A DNA stretch of 13,220 bases from positions 1 to 13,220 of the forward strand of contig JAPSGG010000007.1 of the NCBI GenBank assembly GCA_031177845.1, written 5' to 3'. The first letter of the stretch is position 1. Each line of letters begins with the position of its first letter. Below, one piece after another: positions 7,454-13,220 of the stretch. Source of the DNA: Chromatiales bacterium. Its GTDB lineage: Bacteria > Pseudomonadota > Gammaproteobacteria > JACCYU01. The notes under the pieces are model-generated. The model searched no databases. It was not told the DNA's origin and saw only the letters and a list, made by a program, of their open reading frames with translations. Both the position numbers and the translations under genes were made by a program.

Positions 7454-7895
7454 TGGCGCTTCCTCCTTCAGCAGACTGTTGCCCCTGGTTCGACTCAGCC
7501 AATTCCTCGGGCGTCAGCAGTGGCAGCGGCTGAGCGGATTGCGCGCCGGCAGCAGGCGCGATGTTACCCGCGCCCACGGCGGGCGCGCTATCCGATGCCG
7601 GAGCGTGCCTTTGGCCGAGAATGATCACCGTCGCGGTGCTCGCCAAGGCGACCGCCGCCGCAAAACCGTGCCCGATGAGCAATGTACGCCACGAGCGCCA
7701 TCGCAGCGGGTAGTACAATAGAAGGCCGATAAGTCCGTAGACCAGCAGCGCAAACCAGTACATCGCGGCCAGCTGGAGATCGATGTTGAGCAGTCCGTAA
7801 CGGCCTGGCGCCACCAGCCCTCGATACGCGATCCACACGCCGATGCCGATCAGCGCGGCGAACGCCACAAGATGCAATGCGAAGCGGGCTCTCAT
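7440..7895 (-). CDS. Uncharacterised 151-residue membrane protein with three transmembrane helices
   Basis: I do not recognise a family. Three hydrophobic segments are visible at about residues 7-24, 41-62 and 73-93. A polar, Ala/Pro/Gln/Ser-rich tail of about 55 residues follows (residues 96-151, QRHAPASDSAPAVG onward) and looks disordered. The ATG at 7895 has no clear ribosome site, so the start is less certain than the frame. The C-terminal 14 nt overlap the start of the response-regulator gene and contain that gene's ribosome site nearby, so the two are probably co-translated. The upstream ycgL-like gene ends 51 nt before it. Being made together with a receiver protein hints at a signalling or envelope role, but nothing in the sequence proves that. 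It could also be a lineage-specific inner membrane protein. Confidence 0.65.
   Translation of the reverse strand: MRARFALHLVAFAALIGIGVWIAYRGLVAPGRYGLLNIDLQLAAMYWFALLVYGLIGLLLYYPLRWRSWRTLLIGHGFAAAVALASTATVIILGQRHAPASDSAPAVGAGNIAPAAGAQSAQPLPLLTPEELAESNQGQQSAEGGSASGRQ
7462..7468 (-). promoter_or_regulatory. Strong ribosome binding site for the REC-GGDEF gene
   Basis: AAGGAGG on the minus strand, 8 nt before the GTG at 7453 and inside the coding sequence of the preceding 151-residue gene. It decides the GTG start and suggests translational coupling. Confidence 0.8.
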
Positions 7896-7946
7896 GCGCG
7901 GTGTGGCTGTCGGTTGATGAAAATCGCCTCACCCACGATTCGCACC

Positions 7947-8192
7947 TCACACCGGAAGGTCATTCTCAGACGGCATCTGAAGATAGAAGCCTCGGGCTTG
8001 GAGACTTTCCAGCACCTGCCGGGCATCGGCGGCCGCCAGTCTGCGTTCCGGCGTAAGCTTGAATTCAAGCGCGAACTCGGGCTGACCGAAGATCTTCATC
8101 AGCCCTGCTGGTAGCTGCGAGAACTCGTCCTTAGCCCGCAGGAATAAGTAGGTGTCGCGCCGTCTACGGCTGCGATAGATAAAACAGTGCAT
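7947..8192 (-). CDS. YcgL-domain protein
   Basis: Small soluble protein of 81 residues. It opens MHCFIYRSRRRRDTYLFLRA, matching the YcgL family start (CxIYRSxxxxxTYLYV). It continues FSQLPAGLMKIFGQPEFALE (24-43), with the conserved LM-x-x-FG-x-P block, and ends GFYLQMP, matching the conserved GYYLQLP. E. coli YcgL is about 108 residues; the missing part is the variable tail, so the domain itself is complete. The molecular function of YcgL is not established. The ATG at 8192 has a GGGAG ribosome site 6 nt upstream. It sits 17 nt after the 319-residue membrane protein gene on the same strand, so it belongs to the speA gene run. Confidence 0.9.
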   Translation of the reverse strand: MHCFIYRSRRRRDTYLFLRAKDEFSQLPAGLMKIFGQPEFALEFKLTPERRLAAADARQVLESLQARGFYLQMPSENDLPV

Positions 8193-8209
8193 CGAGATCT
8201 CCCATTAGA

Positions 8210-9169
8210 CTAACGCTGTGTGCCGGGTCCCGCACCCGCATTGGAATGCGACGAGGACGAGCCCTGCTCGCGATGCGGCGCGTCCGGGCGCCAGAGATTA
8301 TCCTCCGGGACCGCCCATACGGGCAGGTCAGACAAGGCGTTCGGCAGCTCGTTTTCGACCTCCAGTTCATTAGTGACAGGTTCAGATATCAGCCGCCCAC
8401 TCCCGGCCGGCGCATCAGCAGCTTGCTGATCAGGCACATTTGCCGCATCCCCGCTCATTGCGGGAACGTCTCCCCATTCGGCGTCTTCGGCGACTGCATT
8501 GGATGGCTGGTGATCGTAAATGTACACTGCTACCAAGTCGCGGAGAGGATATTCGAAGGCGGCGCTACCACCCGGCAACGGCACTTCCAACAGCAGCGAA
8601 TGAATGCCACTGCCCACCAGGATGCCCTGCTCGACCTTGCCGCCGCGCTTCACGATCTTCAGTGTCTTGCCTAGATGCGGGAGGACATGTTCCCGTCGCA
8701 CCTCATAAAAGCGAAACTCGTGCGTACGCGCTGGCGTAACTGGCCTATCGCTCTTGGGCGACAAGGGTAGCGCCGGTGGTCCGAAGCGCTCGTCGACCAA
8801 AGCATCGAACTTCTGTCCCGCCGGTAGCACGACCGCATTTGCGGCGGTGTCATTAGGTAGCGGCCCATCCGGCGGCAGTGCGATCGGCATCTTCGCGGCG
8901 ATCTCCTGCGCCTCGTTGAATGGAAGCTCTCTTAGCACGCCACCATACATGGCCACCAGCAGGATCAGAAAACCCGCAACAGAGATCAAAAATCCATTGC
9001 GCACCCCCGCGGTCGACCAATTGAAGACCGCGTAAAGCGGGTACATGAATGGAAGCAGAATAATCGCAAGGCCCCATGCCATTCGCCGCCGGAAGGCGGC
9101 GCCCAGTAGCATGGTCAGTCCCACGATCAAGAGCAGCAGCCCTATTACGAAGGTGACGATCATCGCCAT
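8210..9169 (-). CDS. Uncharacterised 319-residue membrane protein with a soluble beta-rich module
   Basis: I do not recognise a named family. Residues about 4-24, 31-50 and 58-77 are hydrophobic and should span the membrane. A Pro-rich linker (about 96-148) leads to a compact beta-strand region at about 152-218: FRFYEVRREHVLPHLGKTLK, then QGILVGSGIHSLLLEVPL, AAFEYPLRDLVAVYIYD. The strand pattern with a turn at KRGGKVEQG resembles a small five-stranded barrel (Sm-like or SH3-like); this is inference from pattern only. The last 100 residues are acidic and low in complexity. The ATG at 9169 has AGGAG 7 nt upstream. The gene lies 60 nt behind speA and 17 nt ahead of the ycgL-like gene on the same strand, so it is likely cotranscribed. 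A membrane-anchored scaffold or RNA- or peptide-binding role is possible but unproven. Confidence 0.72.
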   Translation of the reverse strand: MAMIVTFVIGLLLLIVGLTMLLGAAFRRRMAWGLAIILLPFMYPLYAVFNWSTAGVRNGFLISVAGFLILLVAMYGGVLRELPFNEAQEIAAKMPIALPPDGPLPNDTAANAVVLPAGQKFDALVDERFGPPALPLSPKSDRPVTPARTHEFRFYEVRREHVLPHLGKTLKIVKRGGKVEQGILVGSGIHSLLLEVPLPGGSAAFEYPLRDLVAVYIYDHQPSNAVAEDAEWGDVPAMSGDAANVPDQQAADAPAGSGRLISEPVTNELEVENELPNALSDLPVWAVPEDNLWRPDAPHREQGSSSSHSNAGAGPGTQR

Positions 9170-9180
9170 GTGGCTTCTCC

Positions 9181-9196
9181 TGATCGCTTGATCGCT
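9181..9196. repeat. Perfect 8-bp tandem repeat next to a ribosome binding site
   Basis: TGATCGCT occurs twice head to tail (9181-9188, 9189-9196). On the minus strand this is AGCGATCA twice, overlapping at its end the AGGAG ribosome site of the 319-residue membrane protein gene. The copy number could vary by slippage. Confidence 0.8.
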
Positions 9197-9229
9197 ACTC
9201 CCTTACGAGCCCTACAACGCGGCTGCCTG

Positions 9230-11146
9230 TCAAATCTCGAGATACGTATAGGCGCGCAGCCCGGCCTCCAGCTCCCGCAACAATGCCGCCTGAAGCTCCG
9301 TATCGAATTCTGTCGCAAGCATCTTAGCTCGGTAAGCGGCTATGAGCTGCCCGGTGTCGAAATGCACATAGCGCAACAGTTCGTCCACGGTATCGCCGTG
9401 CTCGGGCGTCTCCAGACGGAAGCCGCCCTCCGGCAGCAACTCGACGTTAACCGCATGCGTGTCGCCGAACAGGTTGTGCAGGTCGCCCAGGATCTCCTGA
9501 TACGCACCGACCAGAAACAGACCCAGCAAGTAAGGCTCTCCAAGGCGGTAGTCATGTACAGGCAGGGTGGCTTGAATGCGCCCGCTGTCAACATAGGCGC
9601 GGATCTGGCCGTCCGAATCACAGGTCAGATCCTGCAGCACGGCACGGCGGGTGGGTGCTTCATCCAGCCGATGCAGCGGGACAATGGGAAAGACTTGATC
9701 GATCGCCCACACATCCGGCACCGACTGGAACACGGAAAAGTTGCAGAAATACTTATCGGCGAACTTTTCATACAGTTGCGCCGCGATCTCTTGAGGCGGA
9801 TCGGGCGTCATCTGTAATGTCTGCATCAGACGCCGGCAGACGGCATAATATAACTGCTCAGCGCGTACCCGTTCGGACAGATTTAGCACCCCGTGCGTGT
9901 ACATGGACTGCGCCTCGCTCAACCAATACTGCGCCTCGTTGTAGACCTCGCCGGCCGAGAGCTCCGGCTGATGCGTATACAAGCGCCACAGCTCGCGCAG
10001 GACCGGGGCGTCATCATGGCCGACCTTCTGCGACACGTCGCCCACCGGCGCATATTCGGCCTCAATCACATTAGTGATCAATACCGCATGATGCGCGGTC
10101 ATGGCGCGGCCAGCCTCGGTGATGATATCGGGATGGGGAAGATCGAGTTCACTACAGATATCAGCCAGCGCGCGTACGATCGTGCCGGCGTATTCCTGCA
10201 GTGTATAGTTCATCGAGCAGTAGGCGCGCGAACGTGTCCCTTCATAATCGACGCCAAGGCCGCCGCCGACGTCGACCACGTCGATCGGCGCGCCTGCCAA
10301 GCGCAGGTCGGCGTAATACCGGCCAGCCTCGCGCATGCCACGATTGATATCGCCGATGTTCGTGATCTGCGATCCCATATGAAAGTGCAACAACTGCATG
10401 CAGTCCAGTAGAGACTCCGTTCTCAACCGCGCGATCAGCGCGAGCACCTGCGCGGCCGACAGACCGAACTTGGCCTTCTCACCGCCGGTATTTTGCCATT
10501 TGCCCTCACCGATCGAGGCTAGGCGCACGCGCAGGCCTAGCAGCGGCGTAACCCCCAGCGCGCGCGACTCGCGCAGCACCACGTCCAGCTCCGAAGGCTT
10601 TTCCACCACAATATAGACGCGATGGCCCAAGAGCCGTCCGATCAGCGCCAGGCGGATATATTCAGGATCCTTGTAACCGTTACAGATGATGACCCCGTCG
10701 GCGCCCTCAATGAGCGCGAGCACCGCCATCAGCTCGGGCTTGCTGCCCGCCTCCAAGCCAACTCTGCCGCCGCCATGCCGCAGTATCTGCTCGACCACGC
10801 TGCGCTGCTGATTGACCTTTATCGGGTAGACAGCAGTGTAACGCCCCTGGTATTGACACTCACGCATGGCGCGATCAATGGCGCCACATAGCTGACTGAC
10901 GCGATCGCGCAGGATGTGCAGAAAGCGCACCAGGACAGGCAGCCGCAGACCGGCTTCCTTGAGCGCCCCAACCAGCGCGGACAAGGCGACACTAGGATGC
11001 GGTTGATCCTTCGGTTTGGCGACGAGATGCCCTGCTGGGTCGATGTCGAAGTAACCGTCGGCCCAATTCGCGAGGTTATACACCTGCCGCGCGCGCGTGA
11101 CAGACCAGGGCGTTCTTGTTTGCATGTACGTGTCTTGCGATGGCAT
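9230..11146 (-). CDS. speA: Biosynthetic arginine decarboxylase SpeA
   Basis: PLP-dependent decarboxylase (alanine racemase-like fold, group IV) turning arginine into agmatine, the first step of the arginine route to putrescine and spermidine. The 638 residues compare with 658 in E. coli. PLP lysine is Lys110 in YTAVYPIKVNQQRSVVEQ. Other marks are HFHMGSQITN (254-263), the phosphate-binding GGGLGVDYEGT (294-304), EAGRAMTAHHAVL (344-356) and the late catalytic cysteine Cys509 in LTCDSDGQI, followed by LVGAYQEILGDLHNLFGDTHAVNV as in E. coli. The ATG at 11146 has GAGG 8 nt upstream; an ATG at 11125 is a weaker alternative. It is divergent from speE across 118 nt and heads the minus-strand run of genes that ends with the response regulator. 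Agmatine ureohydrolase (speB) is not in the window. Confidence 0.97.
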   Translation of the reverse strand: MPSQDTYMQTRTPWSVTRARQVYNLANWADGYFDIDPAGHLVAKPKDQPHPSVALSALVGALKEAGLRLPVLVRFLHILRDRVSQLCGAIDRAMRECQYQGRYTAVYPIKVNQQRSVVEQILRHGGGRVGLEAGSKPELMAVLALIEGADGVIICNGYKDPEYIRLALIGRLLGHRVYIVVEKPSELDVVLRESRALGVTPLLGLRVRLASIGEGKWQNTGGEKAKFGLSAAQVLALIARLRTESLLDCMQLLHFHMGSQITNIGDINRGMREAGRYYADLRLAGAPIDVVDVGGGLGVDYEGTRSRAYCSMNYTLQEYAGTIVRALADICSELDLPHPDIITEAGRAMTAHHAVLITNVIEAEYAPVGDVSQKVGHDDAPVLRELWRLYTHQPELSAGEVYNEAQYWLSEAQSMYTHGVLNLSERVRAEQLYYAVCRRLMQTLQMTPDPPQEIAAQLYEKFADKYFCNFSVFQSVPDVWAIDQVFPIVPLHRLDEAPTRRAVLQDLTCDSDGQIRAYVDSGRIQATLPVHDYRLGEPYLLGLFLVGAYQEILGDLHNLFGDTHAVNVELLPEGGFRLETPEHGDTVDELLRYVHFDTGQLIAAYRAKMLATEFDTELQAALLRELEAGLRAYTYLEI

Positions 11147-11264
11147 GATTCAGGCCTCAAATAAGCGCCCATCGTAGCGATTCGCGTGGCGTAACGACAG
11201 TTGCACAGCGTTCCATGCGCCTTTTCAGACCGATGTCAGGTCGCTGCGTAGAACGGAGATTTGT

Positions 11265-12128
11265 ATGGCGTTGGATAATCGGTGGTTCACCGAAGTCTTC
11301 GAAGAATCGGGTACGGCCTTCTCGCTGCGGTTGGCTCATAAGCTGCACGAAGAGCAGTCCGAATACCAGAAGATAGAGATCTTCGAGACCGAACACTTCG
11401 GCCGGCTGATGGTGCTCGACGGCTGCGTGATGGTCACCGGCCGCGACAACTTCATCTATCACGAGATGATGGCCCATCCAGTGCTCTTCAGCCATCCTCG
11501 ACCAGCGCGCGTTGTGATCATTGGGGGTGGCGACTGCGGAACCTTGCGTGAGGTGCTAAAGCATGCCGAGATCGAAAGCGCCTGGCAGGTGGAGATCGAT
11601 GAGCGCGTGACCCGGCTGGCCGAGCAATATTTCCCGGAATTGTGCGAATCTAATGACGACCCGCGCGCGCATCTTCATTTCGGCGACGGTATCGAGTGGA
11701 TGAAGCGCCGCGAACCCGGAGCGCTGGACATCGTCATCATCGACAGCACCGATCCCGTTGGCCCGGCGAAGGGGCTGTTTTCGGAAGTATTCTATCGCGA
11801 CTGCTTCAATGCATTGGCCCCGAACGGCCTCCTCGTACAGCAGAGCGAATCCCCTCTGATCCACACCGAGCGCATCATCAGGCCGATGATCGACGCACTG
11901 CGCAGCGCGGGATTTGCGGACACGGCCGTACACCATTTTCCGCAATGCAGCTATCCCACCGGCTGGTGGAGTGCGACCTTGGCCTGCAAGGACGGCCCTA
12001 TCCGCTTTGCGCGCGCCACGGCTGCGGAAATCAAAGGCTTTTCAACCCAGTACTACAATATCGCCGTTCACCGCGCCAGCACGGCGACGCCGGAATTTTT
12101 TCGACAAGCCTTGCAGCCCCGAGGGTGA
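11265..12128 (+). CDS. speE: Spermidine synthase SpeE (polyamine aminopropyltransferase)
   Basis: Transfers the aminopropyl group from decarboxylated S-adenosylmethionine to putrescine, giving spermidine and methylthioadenosine. The 287-residue product has the full family pattern. An N-terminal beta domain (YQKIEIFETEHFGRLMVLDG, 34-53) is followed by a Rossmann domain with VVIIGGGDCGTLREVLKH (83-100), VEIDERV (109-115), FGDGIEWM and DIVIIDSTDPVGPAKGLF (155-172). Asp160 in IIDSTDP is the expected catalytic acid, and YPTGWWS (230-236) is also typical. The cofactor loop reads GGGDCG where many homologues have GGGDGG; the Cys variant also occurs in natural SpeE proteins, as far as I recall. A GGAG ribosome site stands 7 nt before the ATG. 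It is divergent from speA, so the two may share control. No speD is seen. Confidence 0.97.
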   Translation: MALDNRWFTEVFEESGTAFSLRLAHKLHEEQSEYQKIEIFETEHFGRLMVLDGCVMVTGRDNFIYHEMMAHPVLFSHPRPARVVIIGGGDCGTLREVLKHAEIESAWQVEIDERVTRLAEQYFPELCESNDDPRAHLHFGDGIEWMKRREPGALDIVIIDSTDPVGPAKGLFSEVFYRDCFNALAPNGLLVQQSESPLIHTERIIRPMIDALRSAGFADTAVHHFPQCSYPTGWWSATLACKDGPIRFARATAAEIKGFSTQYYNIAVHRASTATPEFFRQALQPRG

Positions 12129-12191
12129 GACGATGGGCAAAGGCGCATCATCGACGTACGCTGGCCAAAGGTCCAGATGCGGAGACGTCAT

Positions 12192-12998
12192 CTAATGCGG
12201 CCCGCCGCTCAATCGATCCAGACGCAGACGCTGACGCTCGTCAAACAGCCGCCTGGCGCCTAGCCACACGGCGCCGAGTGTTCCGAGTCCCGTTCCAGCG
12301 GTAATCAGGAACATGATCAAGATCTGGTATTTGACCGCTTCCATGGGCGGGTTACCGGCTAGGATCTGACCGGTCATCATGCCGGGCAGGGTCACGATGC
12401 CAGCGGTCGCCATCGCGTTGATGATCGGGATCAGACCGCTGTGCACGCTCTGGCGCCGGATATCGGCGATCGCGGTGTCGCGGTGGTGACCCAGCATGAG
12501 ACGTGCCTCGATCGAGCCGCGCTGCTGCTGGGCGAGCCGCGTCAGGCCATCCAAGGATAGTGCAACGCCGGTCATGGTGTTGCCCATGATCATGCCCAGC
12601 AGCGGAATGGCGTAGCGCGGGTCGTACCAGGGATGCGGACCAATGATGACAATCAACGCGAGCACCGTCACCGCGAAGGAAGACAAGAACATGGAGAAAG
12701 TACCAAGCCCGTAGCCCCACGGCCCTGCGAATTGCCGCTCCTGACGGACCATGACCTCACGACCTGCAACCAGCAGCATGATCAGGGCGAGCCCTACGAC
12801 CCACCACAGGCTGGTATTGGCGAATGCTGCCTTCAGGACGAGGCCCAGCAGCAGTAGTTGCACCGTCGTGCGCACCGCGGCGATCAGCGTAGTGGCGCCG
12901 AGGCCCAGATTCGCGCGTGTGCTAAGTGCGGCGATGACCAAGACCAATGCGGCCGCCATTACCAGATCGAACGGTGAGATGCTAATAGTGTCGCTCAA
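12192..12998 (-). CDS. fetB: FetB-type ABC transporter permease (UPF0014)
   Basis: Inner membrane permease of the FetAB system, which in E. coli is linked to iron export and resistance to oxidative stress. The 268-residue product has several hydrophobic helices and the family core: AIPLLGMIMGNTMTGVALSL, then EARLMLGHHRDTAIADIRRQ, LIPIINAMATAGIVTLPGMM, GQILAGNPPMEAVKYQILIM. These align with E. coli FetB (IPIAGMIAGNAMVAVGL, LPGMMSGLIFAG, AIKYQIMVTF). The start is the TTG at 12998, which overlaps the fetA stop by 4 nt (TTGA) and has GAGGGGG a few nt upstream. No ATG precedes the conserved part more convincingly. The metal substrate is inferred from the family. It is convergent with speE, whose stop lies 63 nt away. 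Confidence 0.93.
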   Translation of the reverse strand: MSDTISISPFDLVMAAALVLVIAALSTRANLGLGATTLIAAVRTTVQLLLLGLVLKAAFANTSLWWVVGLALIMLLVAGREVMVRQERQFAGPWGYGLGTFSMFLSSFAVTVLALIVIIGPHPWYDPRYAIPLLGMIMGNTMTGVALSLDGLTRLAQQQRGSIEARLMLGHHRDTAIADIRRQSVHSGLIPIINAMATAGIVTLPGMMTGQILAGNPPMEAVKYQILIMFLITAGTGLGTLGAVWLGARRLFDERQRLRLDRLSGGPH

Positions 12999-13220
12999 GG
13001 CACCCCCTCGCTGATGACCCGCCCATTGCCAAGCTGGATGAGCCTACGTCCGACGCGCGCGGTCTGCTCCTGGTCATGGCTTACCCACAGCACGCTGGCC
13101 TGATGGTCCCGTATGTAGCTTTTCACCAACTTTTCCACCCGCTGTGTATTGTCCGAATCCAAGTTTGCGGTCGGCTCATCCAGCAGTAGCACCTGGGGTC
13201 GGTTGACCAATAAGCGCACT
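12995..13220 (-). CDS. fetA: FetA-type ABC transporter ATP-binding protein, 5' part outside the window
   Basis: Only the last 74 or so residues are present. They include the Walker B motif and its catalytic glutamate (VLLLDEPTANLD, with the D-loop ANLD) and the switch histidine in WVSHDQEQTARVGRRLIQL. The Walker A and the signature motif lie beyond the right edge. The short C-terminus (GNGRVISEGVP) is normal for a transporter ATPase. The gene ends in TGA, overlapping the TTG of fetB by 4 nt, and this pairing is the main reason to call it FetA instead of another ABC ATPase. Together they would form a metal exporter. The true start cannot be placed. Confidence 0.85.
   Translation of the reverse strand, partial: VRLLVNRPQVLLLDEPTANLDSDNTQRVEKLVKSYIRDHQASVLWVSHDQEQTARVGRRLIQLGNGRVISEGVP
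13003..13009 (-). promoter_or_regulatory. Ribosome binding site that fixes the TTG start of fetB
   Basis: GAGGGGG on the minus strand, 4 nt before the TTG at 12998 and inside the last codons of fetA. It supports translational coupling of fetA and fetB. Confidence 0.6.

Noticed and set aside
9655..10411. Plus-strand open frames of 139-172 codons opposite speA
   Set aside because: They are antisense to conserved SpeA coding sequence, lack ribosome sites and give compositionally biased translations.
11201..11229. TTGCAC as the -35 of a speE promoter
   Set aside because: No acceptable -10 is found 16-18 bp downstream. The same holds for a TACGAT on the other strand for speA, which lacks a -35.

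Overview
The window is a compact, GC-rich chromosomal segment from a proteobacterium, most likely a gammaproteobacterium. The evidence is the combination of an HrpA helicase that aligns with the E. coli type over its whole C-terminal part, a YcgL-domain protein (a family known mainly from Gammaproteobacteria), a YciA-type thioesterase, an E. coli-like NadA, a long biosynthetic arginine decarboxylase (SpeA) and a FetAB-type ABC system. The genus cannot be told from the sequence. I see no phage, transposon, CRISPR array, tRNA or rRNA.

Layout from left to right. The 3' three quarters of hrpA enter from the left edge (+). A short remnant of a maleylacetoacetate isomerase/zeta-class GST gene follows (+), with a 12-bp tandem duplication and a bulged hairpin at the junction with the next, convergent unit. 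Then come a FadL-family outer membrane protein (-) with its own extended -10 promoter and a YciA-like acyl-CoA thioesterase (-). The thioesterase is divergent from nadA (+), the quinolinate synthase of NAD biosynthesis.

The middle of the window is one minus-strand gene run, read from 11146 down to 6260: speA, a 319-residue three-helix membrane protein with a soluble beta-rich module, a small YcgL protein, a 151-residue three-helix membrane protein, and a response regulator with a REC domain and a degenerate GGDEF domain. Gaps are 60, 17 and 51 nt, and the last two genes overlap by 14 nt, so an operon is likely. The response regulator gene is broken as read. A 4-bp GGCC tandem duplication shifts it out of frame, and a second shift (-1 or +2) about 250 bp later returns it to the original frame for a conserved-looking helical tail.

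speE (spermidine synthase, +) lies back to back with speA. Together they cover the first and last steps of the arginine-to-spermidine route; agmatinase (or another agmatine-to-putrescine route) and the decarboxylated-SAM supplier are not in the window. At the right edge are fetB (-) and the 3' end of fetA (-), a translationally coupled ABC exporter pair running in from outside.

Most of the window is ordinary housekeeping content. The items most worth a second look are the doubly frameshifted REC-GGDEF gene and the two uncharacterised membrane proteins sandwiched between speA and that regulator. I do not see a convincing new multi-gene defence, mobile or biosynthetic system.
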